From an uncultured Clostridia bacterium (GTDB lineage: Bacteria > Bacillota > Clostridia > CAKSNL01 > HGM11501): DNA of 64,000 nt. The stretch lies in assembly GCA_934476235.1 (NCBI GenBank), contig CAKSNL010000005.1, forward strand, positions 62,001 to 126,000. Direction: 5' to 3'. This document shows positions 43,834 through 53,600 of this stretch, piece by piece (position 1 is the first letter of the stretch; each line of letters begins with the position of its first letter). Both the position numbers and the translations under genes were made by a program. A model generated the notes under the pieces. That model was not told the DNA's origin, searched no databases, and was given only the letters and a program-made list of their open reading frames with translations.

Positions 43834-44580
43834 TTTGAGCTTAATTTGTCTGCCTTCAGAATTTATTTTGTAGTTATCGCGCAATATAAGCTCGCCGGCG
43901 CTTTTAAAAATATAGCCCTCGTTTTTTAATTTTTCAAGAAGCTCAGGCAGTGCCGAGGCGGTGTTTTTCGTTCCGTTGTGGAGTAAAATGATAGAACCGT
44001 TTTTCACCTTTTTCATGACGCGGTCTATGATTTCCTCCTCGGACAGGTCCTTCCAGTCAAGAGAATCCGCGTCCCACTGAATCAGAAATCTTCCGCTATC
44101 GTTTGCCGCGCGGACAACGGTATTATTGTATTCACCGTACGGCGAGCGGAAAAGAGGTATGTTTTTGCCGGTAATTTTTTTTATCACCGTATCGCACTTT
44201 GCCATATCCGCCATGAGCTCCGATTCGGAAAGCTCGTTATAATGCGCATGATTATAAGAATGCCCCGCAATCTCGTGCCCGTGCTCCGATAACAAGCGCA
44301 CGGAATCGGGGTTCTTTTCAGCCCAGGTACCGACAACAAAGAAGGTTGCCTTGCAGTTGAAGCTGTCAAGCGTATCGCATATTGACGGGATATCGTCCGC
44401 CGTCCAGGCAGAGTCGAACGTGACGGCGACAGCTTTCTCCTCTGTCTCGACCGAGTAAATGGGCAATAGCCTTTCCTCTGTTGCGCTCGGTGTGAGGCAG
44501 AAAACGGAAAACGCCGCAGCTGCGGTGATAACTGCTGCCAGAAAAAACGCCTTGTATTTGTCAAGAACATAAATTTTCAT
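43831..44580 (-). CDS. pdaB: Polysaccharide deacetylase, PdaB-like
   Basis: 249 residues: a membrane helix (about 11-30) followed by a NodB-type deacetylase domain. Motifs: VAVTFDSAWTADDIP, the metal-binding HEIAGHSYNHAHY, RSPYGEYNN, QWDADSLDW and GSIILLHNG. PdaB in Bacillus is needed for spore cortex stability, and the first motif (TFDSAW rather than TFDDG) fits the PdaB branch. Its ribosome site AGGAAGTG lies in the 3' arm of the hairpin at 44581-44624. It is the last gene of the folA-addBA run on this strand. Confidence 0.88.
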   Translation of the reverse strand: MKIYVLDKYKAFFLAAVITAAAAFSVFCLTPSATEERLLPIYSVETEEKAVAVTFDSAWTADDIPSICDTLDSFNCKATFFVVGTWAEKNPDSVRLLSEHGHEIAGHSYNHAHYNELSESELMADMAKCDTVIKKITGKNIPLFRSPYGEYNNTVVRAANDSGRFLIQWDADSLDWKDLSEEEIIDRVMKKVKNGSIILLHNGTKNTASALPELLEKLKNEGYIFKSAGELILRDNYKINSEGRQIKLK

Positions 44581-44624
44581 AAAAAATCACTTCCTGTTAA
44601 AATATATTCGGGAAGTGATTTTTT
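44581..44624 (-). terminator. Hairpin containing the pdaB ribosome site
   Basis: On the minus strand a 14-bp stem (44624-44611 with 44594-44581) has a 16-base loop and ends in six T residues directly before the pdaB ATG. It looks like a terminator for the methyltransferase gene, but its 3' arm is the pdaB Shine-Dalgarno, so it could also hide that site in readthrough RNA. Confidence 0.7.
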
Positions 44625-44634
44625 ATTCGATATT

Positions 44635-45483
44635 TTATTTTTCGAAAATGCAGACCGCCATTTTGACAAAAAACTCTTTGAAAAACGGGAGTCTTGCAAG
44701 AGGCGTTAAAAATCCTCTTAAGGGAATCTCTGCGTAGTATATGACCTTAAAGGGCGAAGCAGCCTTAATCTTTTTAAACCGCTTTATGGTCATCTTGTTT
44801 ATATAAGAAAAATACTCTTTGCCGTTTTCGTCCTCCGAGATTCTGAAATGAATTCTCGATTCTCCGTCCGGCTTATCCGAAACAAGGTCCTTGTAAGCCT
44901 CGATAAGCGTCTTTTCCGAAAAGAAGCAGTGAACCCACGGAATCCCGATAACGTCGCTCAAATGCGCCCCGAACGGGTGATTATAGGGCGGGAAGTTCAC
45001 ATAAAGCCTGCCGCCTTTTTTCAATATGCGGTAAGCCTCGTTTAAGACCTTTTCGGGCTCTGCAACATGCTCCATCGCGTCGTTCATTATAATAACGTCA
45101 AAGCTTTCGTCGCGAAATTCCGTTTTTGCCGCGTCGCCCAAAACGAAGGTGAATTTGTCGGAAAGTCCGAGTTCTCTTGCAAGGTCGTAAGCTTCCTTTT
45201 CATATTCGGGAACAATGTCCATCCCGGTGATGTGCTCAGCGCCCATTTTCCCGTAAAACATGGTTTTTCCGCATGCTCCGCACCCGATATCGAGTACGGA
45301 TTTTCCGCTGAACATGTCGGCAGAGGAATTAACGACCGGGGAATTTAAGTAAAACTTTATCGTGTCCGCACCCTTCTCATACTGCCACTTGGCGTACGTC
45401 GTTACACCGTCGTTCTGAAGATTAAAGGGGTGAACGGGAAGGGGGAAAAGGTGGTTTATTTTTTCTAAAAGCTTATAGCCCAT
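44635..45483 (-). CDS. Class I SAM-dependent methyltransferase
   Basis: 282 residues with the Rossmann methyltransferase motifs SVLDIGCGACGKTMFYGKMG (motif I), GMDIVPEYEKEA, FDVIIMNDAMEHV and LKKGGRLYVNFPP. The N-terminal INHLFPLPVHPFNL and the C-terminal LRGFLTPLARLPFFKEFFV are hydrophobic-rich but not clear membrane helices. The substrate is unknown; neighbours do not indicate one. Start and the preceding gene's stop are directly adjacent. Confidence 0.88.
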   Translation of the reverse strand: MGYKLLEKINHLFPLPVHPFNLQNDGVTTYAKWQYEKGADTIKFYLNSPVVNSSADMFSGKSVLDIGCGACGKTMFYGKMGAEHITGMDIVPEYEKEAYDLARELGLSDKFTFVLGDAAKTEFRDESFDVIIMNDAMEHVAEPEKVLNEAYRILKKGGRLYVNFPPYNHPFGAHLSDVIGIPWVHCFFSEKTLIEAYKDLVSDKPDGESRIHFRISEDENGKEYFSYINKMTIKRFKKIKAASPFKVIYYAEIPLRGFLTPLARLPFFKEFFVKMAVCIFEK

Positions 45484-46677
45484 TTATCGTACCAACTTTC
45501 TTGCTTCCGTATAGAAGCGTTTTTCGTTTGCATTGCCCATGGAAAAAGTTTTTTTCGGAAGCGGACCGAAGGTATTTACGGTTGAAAAAAGCTCGCTTTT
45601 ATCAAGGCATTTTACCATGAATGCGATATTGCCTTTTTTGCGCCCCATATTTTCGGCGGACTCTTCTCCGTGTATGTAGTCAAGCCTTCCGCCGTGCTTT
45701 TCCATGTAGCCTTCCAAAAACTCTGTGACCGCGCCCGATTCTATGTGGCAGTCGGAATTAAACGTAACGGTTTTTTCGCCTTGTTCGGTGATGCATTTTA
45801 CACTGTAGCTGTATCTGCCGGTGCTTTTTGAAAGCTCGCCCGTAAGCTTATCCGGCTCGCAGCCGAAAAACACTCTGTATATCGGCTCAAAAACAAGCGA
45901 GTCCTCATAGAGATTCACAATTTCGCAGAGGGCAAAACGCATGGGGTGGTTTTTCTTTTCTTCATCAGAAAGGGAAGGTTTTATCTCCTCCCAGCATTTT
46001 TTCGCGGCGGCAAGGGAATGGTTCCCGTCACCGACGGCGATAAGGGGATCGGTTCCGAGAGAGTCGATAGCCTTAATTATCTTATCGTTATCTTCTGCAA
46101 GATAGCCTGTAATGTGACCGCCGTTTCCCGAAAGCTCAAAATCATAAAGCATCTTTCCGGGAGAGCTTTTTTTCATACCGCCCATAACATAATCCGCCGC
46201 ATCGTCAATCAGCATTAATATATGCGGAAGCTCCAAAGGAGCGCGGCGTCTTATCATAACACGGGGAGGGAGACGGTCCTCAACCGTTGCCTCGGTCGCA
46301 CGGATGCGCGACGTACTGTCTTTTTTATAATTGTATTCCTCAAGGTCCGCCGCGCCGACAAGACCGTGGCGGACGGCGCCAGACGGAAATGTCCTTTTTA
46401 CAAATATGAACGCGTTTTTATATTCCTTAAATATCCCGCCGTCAAGATAGCTCTGCATAGTCTTGTTGATAGAAGAGACTGCCGAGTCAAAGTCGACAGT
46501 CCCGAGATACGCCTCGGGCAGAATGAGGCGGAGTGTTGAAGGAGCGCTTCCGACCGCTTTGCCGATATTTTCCCAGTATTCTTTTTCCGATGTGTATTGG
46601 TCACACGCGACAACGCTCCAAAGATGCATATCAGCATTTTGGGGCAAAAGTATGTCGCAAGGATTAAATATTCCCAT
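45484..46677 (-). CDS. DUF1015 family protein
   Basis: 397-residue protein of the DUF1015 family, with the N-terminal NPCDILLPQNADMHLWSVVACDQYTSEKEYW-type start, TRIRATEA-like IRATEATVEDR, and the conserved IAVGDGNHSLAAAKK. DUF1015 members occur widely in anaerobes and are linked by some annotation to a dehydrogenase/kinase context, but no biochemical function is established that I can apply here. Soluble, no signal peptide. It is adjacent to the methyltransferase gene (0-base gap). Confidence 0.88.
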   Translation of the reverse strand: MGIFNPCDILLPQNADMHLWSVVACDQYTSEKEYWENIGKAVGSAPSTLRLILPEAYLGTVDFDSAVSSINKTMQSYLDGGIFKEYKNAFIFVKRTFPSGAVRHGLVGAADLEEYNYKKDSTSRIRATEATVEDRLPPRVMIRRRAPLELPHILMLIDDAADYVMGGMKKSSPGKMLYDFELSGNGGHITGYLAEDNDKIIKAIDSLGTDPLIAVGDGNHSLAAAKKCWEEIKPSLSDEEKKNHPMRFALCEIVNLYEDSLVFEPIYRVFFGCEPDKLTGELSKSTGRYSYSVKCITEQGEKTVTFNSDCHIESGAVTEFLEGYMEKHGGRLDYIHGEESAENMGRKKGNIAFMVKCLDKSELFSTVNTFGPLPKKTFSMGNANEKRFYTEARKLVR

Positions 46678-46698
46678 AGTTACCTCCGTTATGTAATG

Positions 46699-47190
46699 TC
46701 ATATTTCCTCGGCGCCGGATGCGGAGGAATTCGAAGAGCCGGTTTCCGTATTGCCCTGATTTTCGCCGGACGGCTGATTTGCCGAGGGCTGGTCGCCTGT
46801 TCCCGCGGGCGTATCCTGGTTATTTCCGGAGGACGAGTCGATGGGACCGTAGAGCGCGTTGTATTTATCGACCTTCGACTGAAGCTCGCGGATCTCCTCG
46901 GAGAGCATCTTGTTTTCGCTTGTAAGCTCGTCAAGCCTTTTCTGGAGCGTGGTCACAGGATCATCGGTTTCAGTGCCACGTTTGTCCTCCGGAGCTGATG
47001 AAACATTCTTTATTATCCATGAGCCGACAGAATAGGCGATGAAGAACACCAAAATAATTACAAGTATTGCGGCAAAATACCTCATAGCCTTTGAGGGACG
47101 CCTTTTTCTTCTGCGCCTCCTTTTTGCGTACTCCTGTGCGAGAGGGGTGGAACCGGTAAGCTCCTGTCTTGATTTTCTGTTTTCAGCCAT
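46699..47190 (-). CDS. Small membrane coiled-coil protein (FtsL/DivIC-like topology)
   Basis: 163 residues: a very basic cytoplasmic N-terminus (AKRRRRRKRRPSK), one membrane helix (about 37-60), a Leu/Glu coiled coil (about 78-115, LQKRLDELTSENKMLSEEIR) and a Ser/Asn/Gly/Gln-rich tail (118-163). This is the topology of FtsL/DivIC division proteins, but I find no certain family signature. It sits 15 bases downstream of addA. A wall- or division-linked role is only inferred. Confidence 0.7.
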   Translation of the reverse strand: MAENRKSRQELTGSTPLAQEYAKRRRRRKRRPSKAMRYFAAILVIILVFFIAYSVGSWIIKNVSSAPEDKRGTETDDPVTTLQKRLDELTSENKMLSEEIRELQSKVDKYNALYGPIDSSSGNNQDTPAGTGDQPSANQPSGENQGNTETGSSNSSASGAEEI

Positions 47191-47205
47191 AATTAATATC
47201 CTTTC

Positions 47206-50200
47206 TTATACGCCGATAAATTTCTTTCGGGATAAAAGATATATGTATTTTTCCCGTACCGGCAGACCGTATGTTAGAGTCAGCGCCTCCGAATAGAGTG
47301 AAAGCTGTTTTTCATAGCGCCTTATTGCTTCATCGTCAGTAACATTTTTGTCGGTTTTATAGTCAATTAAAATAATGGAGCCGTTTTCGATAAAATAACA
47401 GTCGATAACTCCCTGAATCAGTGTATCGGCATCGTGAGTAATGGTGCCGTCAAGCTCTTTTGCATTCTTTTTAAATGTAAAAGGAACCTCGCGGAAATAC
47501 ATTCCGGACGAGATCATTCTTTTCACCGTGTCTGATGACGCGAAGGCTTTTACCGCGTCAATATCGACAGCGGCGCGCTCATCATCATTTAACTGCATAT
47601 TGTCAAGCTGCTTTTCTATATCGTTATCCGAAAAGTCAAGGTGCTCAATCACATAATGCATTATACTACCTTTTTGCATACTTGTAAATACCTTATCTGA
47701 ATTTAAATACTCCGGAGTCATTAATGATGAGCCTGAATAGTTAAAGAGGCGTGCGGCAGACGGCGATTCACCGTCTGACAGGGAAGCGCCGGATTTAAGC
47801 TCGCTGACAGAGTATTTATTCTTTACGGGGAAAAGATCCTTTTTGGGATATTCCCACGAAAGCTTACGGTCGATAAGCTCGCTGTAGGCGATGCTTTTTA
47901 AAGGTCTTACATCTTTTTTAAGTTCCTCTTCATTTTCGGTCTCCTCAGCTTGCGTTATTATCCGCACGGGGACACCGTTTTCACGGAAGGAAAGGCGAAG
48001 CCATGCGGCAAAGGAGGATGCGGTCCTTATTTCCGCATCATATATATGTCCGGCGGGGTCGGGGCGCAGAATGGGAGTGTCGCCTTCGGTGAGCTTGAAA
48101 GACGAAAAAATCTCAAGATGTTCGCGCGCCCTTGTAAGCGCAACGTACATTATCCGCATTTCCTCCGAGATAAGTTTATCGTCCGAAAGCTCCTTGGAAA
48201 GCTTTATAGTAGGGGAAACGGTCTTCGTTCTGTCAGGATAGTAGGTATTTATAAATATTCCGAGGTCCTTATCGAATGAAAGATTGCTGCGCTGATCGCG
48301 CTTGTCAAAGGAGGAGTCCGCAGCGCAGAGGAACACAAAGGGAAATTCAAGCCCCTTGCTTTTGTGAACGGTCATAATCCTCACCGCGTTTAAGTCGGAA
48401 AGAGCCACATCGTCCTTTTTGTCCGCAAGGTTCTGACCGAAGAGGTTTTCTATGTACTTTAAGAAGTTGAAGAGCCCTTTGTATGAGGATGAATCCGCCT
48501 TTTTAGCGTAGTTTAGGAAAATATTTATGTTGGCTATGCAAATCTCGCTGTTCGGCATGGATGAAACATAGGTCATATAGCCTTCCTCTTCAATAAGCTT
48601 TGCCGTAAAGTCATAGACGCCTGAAAAGGAAGCCTCCTCCCGCCATTTTTTCAGCTTGGAAATAAACCATCTGCACTTTTTGTCCGGGTCGTTTTCCCTG
48701 TATGCCGACTCATACACCGCGTCATAAAAATACGGCTTATTCAAAAGCGCTATTTTTGCAAGGCGGTTCTCGTCAAAGTTATATAAGGGCGAGCGCATAA
48801 CTGCGATAAGATCGACATCCTGAAGCGGATTATCTATTATCTTAAGAAGCGAGATGAGTACGGAGATTTCCTTGCTGTCAAGGAAGTTATATCCGGTTTC
48901 GGAAAAGACCGGTATCGAGTGCTTTTCAAGTGCGTTTTTGTATATCTCGGATGTCCCCTTTGATTTTCTTAAGAGCACCGAAATATCACTGTAGCGGATC
49001 GGTCTTAATTCTCCGGTCGATTTGTCAAATACCTCCGTGCCGGACGCCATGAGCTCATCAATGCGCGCGGCGAGCGCGTCCGCCTCTAAGATTCTTCTTT
49101 CGGGAGCGGTCGAAAAGGGGGAACCGACCTCACGCATAATAACGGACGGAGTTAAAAGAGGAATGTTATCGTATATTCCGCCGTTTGCCAAAAGCTCGGT
49201 GCCTTCATAGCTGACTCCGCCGATTTTTTTGCTCATAAGCGATTTAAATACGGTGTTTACCGACTCTATTATTCCGAGGCTTGAACGGAAGTTTTTTGAG
49301 AGCGCTATTTTTACGTTTTTGTCGTTTCCCCCGGGGGTGTACGGCGTATAGCTTTCCGACTTTACCGCGAAAAGCCTTTCGGGATCAGTGTGGCGGAAGC
49401 CGTATATGCTCTGCTTCATATCGCCGACCATGAATACGTTATTTTTGCCTCTTGACAAGAGCTTTATAATTTCCTCCTGAGTATCGTTCGTATCCTGATA
49501 TTCGTCAACATATATTTCGTCATAGAGCGAGGAAATTTCTTTTGCGGCGTCCTCGTGCTCAGACAAAAGCTTTATTGTGAAGTGCTCAAGGTCATTGTAA
49601 TCAAGCACATTCTTTTCGGACTTCTTTTCGGCAAAGACGGAAAGCATTTTCTTTGCCGCGTCGGAAAGCAAAATCGCATACTTTGCCATACATTCTGTAC
49701 GGTCATAGGCTTCGGAGTACGGGATATCGATTACTGTTTTTGATTCCTTTACGAGGGCAGCTGCTTTGTCGTGCAGCTTTTTTGCCCGCTCCCTTACCAA
49801 AGGATCGGCGTCCCTCTTTCCGCCGGAAAATGCGGCGCATTTCATGGACATTGTAAATTCATAACAGCGGTCCCAGTCGTCAGACCCCGAAAGGAATTCT
49901 TCAAGAATTGAGACCTCCGATGAGATCTTATCCGAAAGCGATTCCAAAAGCGGCTCGGACAAAAGTATGTCGAGGGCGGATTTGTCAAGCTCCAGCGCCT
50001 CAGAAATTATTTTTTTGTATTTTGCCGTAAGCGGCGCACTGAAAATGTCGTTTCCGGGGCGTAAACCTGAATATATCGCTTTAGCATCGTCAAGCCATTT
50101 TTCGGGAACCGGCGTGCTCATTGCAAATATCGCGGTTTTTTCTATCATGTCAGATACCGCTTTGTCGTTTGAGGACTCCGATACAAGGTCGATAAAGCTT

Positions 50201-50661
50201 AAAAAGGTTTCGTCCCGGTTATCGTAATAAAAATCCATCGTTTCTGCCAGCGACTCGGACAGCATTATATTTCTGTCATAGTCAGTAACTATAGAGAAAG
50301 AGGGATCTAAATCTATCTCATAAAAATATGAACGCAGAATCTTACTGCAAAAGCTGTGCACGGTTGAAATGTCCGCGGTATCGGCAAGCGAAAGCTGCTT
50401 TTTCAAGTGTTTCTTCTTTTTGGGGTCATCTTCTTTTAAGAAGGCTTCGGAAAGGCTTTTTGAAATCCTTTCCCGCATTTCCGCCGCTGCGGCTTTTGTG
50501 AAGGTCATTACAAGAAGGCGCGAAATGTCCGCACCGTTTTTTGCACGGTGTATTATTCTGCCGGTTAAAACCTGCGTTTTTCCGCTGCCGGCAGCGGCGG
50601 AGACCAGGATGTTTGACAGCGGCGCTTCAACGGCGTTTTTTTGTTCAGGGGTCCACTTCAT
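47206..50661 (-). CDS. addA: ATP-dependent helicase/nuclease subunit A
   Basis: AddA is the UvrD-type helicase and nuclease subunit of AddAB, which processes double-strand breaks for RecA. The 1151 residues start MKWTPEQKNAVEAPLSNILV with Walker A AAAGSGKTQ (22-30), followed by VMTFTKAAAAEMRERI, YDEIYVDEYQDTND, MVGDMKQSIYGFR, VHKSKGLEFPFVFL, MYVALTRARE, and the C-terminal RecB-type nuclease motif ILIDYKTDKN. It overlaps addB by four bases. Confidence 0.96.
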   Translation of the reverse strand: MKWTPEQKNAVEAPLSNILVSAAAGSGKTQVLTGRIIHRAKNGADISRLLVMTFTKAAAAEMRERISKSLSEAFLKEDDPKKKKHLKKQLSLADTADISTVHSFCSKILRSYFYEIDLDPSFSIVTDYDRNIMLSESLAETMDFYYDNRDETFLSFIDLVSESSNDKAVSDMIEKTAIFAMSTPVPEKWLDDAKAIYSGLRPGNDIFSAPLTAKYKKIISEALELDKSALDILLSEPLLESLSDKISSEVSILEEFLSGSDDWDRCYEFTMSMKCAAFSGGKRDADPLVRERAKKLHDKAAALVKESKTVIDIPYSEAYDRTECMAKYAILLSDAAKKMLSVFAEKKSEKNVLDYNDLEHFTIKLLSEHEDAAKEISSLYDEIYVDEYQDTNDTQEEIIKLLSRGKNNVFMVGDMKQSIYGFRHTDPERLFAVKSESYTPYTPGGNDKNVKIALSKNFRSSLGIIESVNTVFKSLMSKKIGGVSYEGTELLANGGIYDNIPLLTPSVIMREVGSPFSTAPERRILEADALAARIDELMASGTEVFDKSTGELRPIRYSDISVLLRKSKGTSEIYKNALEKHSIPVFSETGYNFLDSKEISVLISLLKIIDNPLQDVDLIAVMRSPLYNFDENRLAKIALLNKPYFYDAVYESAYRENDPDKKCRWFISKLKKWREEASFSGVYDFTAKLIEEEGYMTYVSSMPNSEICIANINIFLNYAKKADSSSYKGLFNFLKYIENLFGQNLADKKDDVALSDLNAVRIMTVHKSKGLEFPFVFLCAADSSFDKRDQRSNLSFDKDLGIFINTYYPDRTKTVSPTIKLSKELSDDKLISEEMRIMYVALTRAREHLEIFSSFKLTEGDTPILRPDPAGHIYDAEIRTASSFAAWLRLSFRENGVPVRIITQAEETENEEELKKDVRPLKSIAYSELIDRKLSWEYPKKDLFPVKNKYSVSELKSGASLSDGESPSAARLFNYSGSSLMTPEYLNSDKVFTSMQKGSIMHYVIEHLDFSDNDIEKQLDNMQLNDDERAAVDIDAVKAFASSDTVKRMISSGMYFREVPFTFKKNAKELDGTITHDADTLIQGVIDCYFIENGSIILIDYKTDKNVTDDEAIRRYEKQLSLYSEALTLTYGLPVREKYIYLLSRKKFIGV

Positions 50662-53600
50662 GCTTCTTCACCTTCTTTTTCTCTGTTTTCGTCTGCCGGG
50701 GAAAAGTAGCTCCAAGCGTCATTTTCAATGTTTGCGATCGCTTCGCATGTCACATTGCCCGCACATGCCGCCTTATAGTCACAGTACGTGCAGGGGGACT
50801 TTTCGTCATGACCTTTCGGAGATATTTCAAACGAGCCCTTTTTCATTTCCGTGCAAAGGGCGGCTATGACCTTTTTTACACGCTTGAATATTGCATTAAA
50901 GCCCTCCTCAGAGGCGAGGAACGCATCATAGCACTTGCCTGTGAGTTTTCCCTTTTGAACTTTAGAGTCCGGCTCTATTGCGGATAAAAATTCCTCGGAA
51001 TCTGAAATGAGCCCGTCCAGCTTGACCGTTTTATTGCTGCCCGGGGCGCTTATCGGATCGTCAAATTTAAAATAGAGCATTCCCCCGGGCTTTTTGCCGT
51101 CTGAGGAAAGAGCCATCATATAAACCGAAAGCTGAAGGTCAAGCCCCGAATATATGTTGGAAAACGAGAACGTCTTGCTTCCCGATTTATAGTCTACTAT
51201 TCTTACAAATTCGCCTTCGGGAAGTTTAATAACATCGGCACGGTCGATTTTTCCGGTAAGCGACACGTCCCCGTCCGGCGTCGGAATCTTAATGGCGCCG
51301 TATTCTTTGCCCTCGTCAAAGACTATCTCGCTTCCGAGCGGGGTGAAGCCTCCGTATTCAAACTGTTCCTTGATTTTATACACCATCTTGTAAGCCAGAT
51401 GCTCCAGGCGCTTTACAAGGTAGAGGGAGCGCTCTGAATTTTTTAAGATGTTGGGTCCGTTATCTATGTAGTCCCGGGTGGTCGAGTTAAGCACGCTCTT
51501 TATATCGTCATCCGATATGTCGCACCAGGAGACAGAATTCTCTTCAAGAAACCGGCTGACATTTTCCGCATAGCGGTGGAGCACTGTCCCGACGTCTGCG
51601 CGCGAGAAGGAAGCATCAGCTCTCGGACGTGCGTTCAATATATACTGCATATAGTATTTAAAGCGGCACGACGAATAACATTCAAGCCTTGAAATGCTTG
51701 TCTTAAACCCGTCAGAAAAAAGCGCGTCCGTAATATTTTTGTCAATTTCTGACACCTTTTTCATTGAAGAAAATGCATTGGGAATATCGGGAATGAAAAA
51801 TCCGTGTTTTTTGTACCAGTCATAAAGCATAAACCACGTGTCGTCGATTTCCTCGTCCTTTATCATATAGCGGTTAAGCCTGTCAAGCATATTAAACATG
51901 GTCGCTCCGGGTGAGGAGATATAGTATTCGGCGGGGTGGGGCTCCGAATCTGAATCCGCCTTTATACCGGGAAATATCTGAGTTATCTTTCCGACAACCC
52001 ATGAAGCGGAAAGGGGAGAGCCTGTAATGTCTTTAAGAGGGTATGACAAATAAAGCTTTTTTTCGGCTGAATTCATGACCGAATATAAAAGCGAAAGCTC
52101 CTCATAATTTAAATGCTCCGTGTCGGGCGAGGTTTTTATGCCCAGAGAAGTGAGAAATTTCTTGTCACTGTCGGTCAGTATCCCGTCGTTTTCCGGCGTT
52201 TTCGGGAAAACTCCGCTGTTTAATCCGATGATAAAGACATACGGGCTTTCACTGCCTTTGTATCTTGAAGCAGATGAAAAGTTCACACATGAGATTCCCG
52301 AGGGGATGATAGCGCTTGTGACCGCGAAAATACCCTCGCTGAAAACCGATAAAAATTTCTGAGCGGGCAAAGACTCACCGCGCGAGCAGGCAATAAGCGA
52401 ATCCATAGCCTTTATTAAGGAATTGTAGACGGCTTCCGTTCTTGCCGCGCGGTCCGTATCGCCCGAAAGGTTGTATTTTTTGATGACCTCCGCGGTCAGT
52501 GCGGGAAGATGAGTTTCCTCCATAAAAGCATAGACTCCGTGGCAAAAGGTCTCTGAGTCAATCTTTCCCTTTAACGCGTTTTTAAGGTTCAAAAGGGGCG
52601 GGAGTATCTTATCCCTAACGTTATTTATGCGTTCTGTGAGAAGAGGGTCGTTTTCGCTGCCCTTATAAATATTTGCTTTGTAGTTCCACTTTTCGTCACT
52701 GAAAAACTGCGAGGGGTAGATTCCGCACGAAAGCATATAGTTTTCCAAAAGGTCGGTATCCTCGCGCTCAACGCCCGAAAATCCGCTTTTTAGATATCTT
52801 AATACAGAGTCCGTCGATGATGACGTGACTGCGGCTTCAACCGCGGAGGTAATGCACACGCAGAGCGGGTGATAGGCGGCGCTCAGCCTTTCGGTATCTG
52901 TGAAAGGAATCCCGAAAGAGGGGAAAATGCTTTTTATGAGAGGCGAATATGTTTCGGAGTCACGGCAGACGACGCTGATGTCGGAAAAGTCCGCCTGACC
53001 GTTTTTTACAAGTTCCAAGATGGTGCCCGCGGTTTTTACGACTTCGGAATACATACTGTCTGCGGTGAAAAGAGATATTTCCTCCGTTTCGCCGCTATAA
53101 GGCTCCGGTGTATATGAAAACAGATTTTTTTCAAGATGGCAAGCCTCTTTTGAAGCATTTGACGAAAGGCGCTTTTCGTTTACCGTTATGCCGAGCTCTC
53201 CGGCGACGGCGGTTAGACTGTCTATCGTATCCTCGGACGACGCAAACTGAAAGCCCTGGGAGTCGGGATCTGAGTATAGAGCGACCGTCACGGACTGAGC
53301 CTGAGATAAAAGCGCGCGGATAATCAGCATTTCGTCCCCGGTGAAACTTGAAAAACGGTCGATATAGATATTGTGCCCGGCAAGAGGTTTTTCTGAAAGA
53401 AGGTATGAATAAAGCCTTGAAAGGTCATCGTCACTGTCGGTATATCCGGACGCGATGAATTCAAGGTATTTTTCGTAAATAAAAGAAATGTCCCAAAGCT
53501 TGTCCGATAATAATCTGCCCGCCGCCTTTTCCGAAGCCTCTTTGAGCATGGGAGGGTCTATGTTATAGCGTTTTAATTCTCTTATCAGGGCAAGAAGCTT

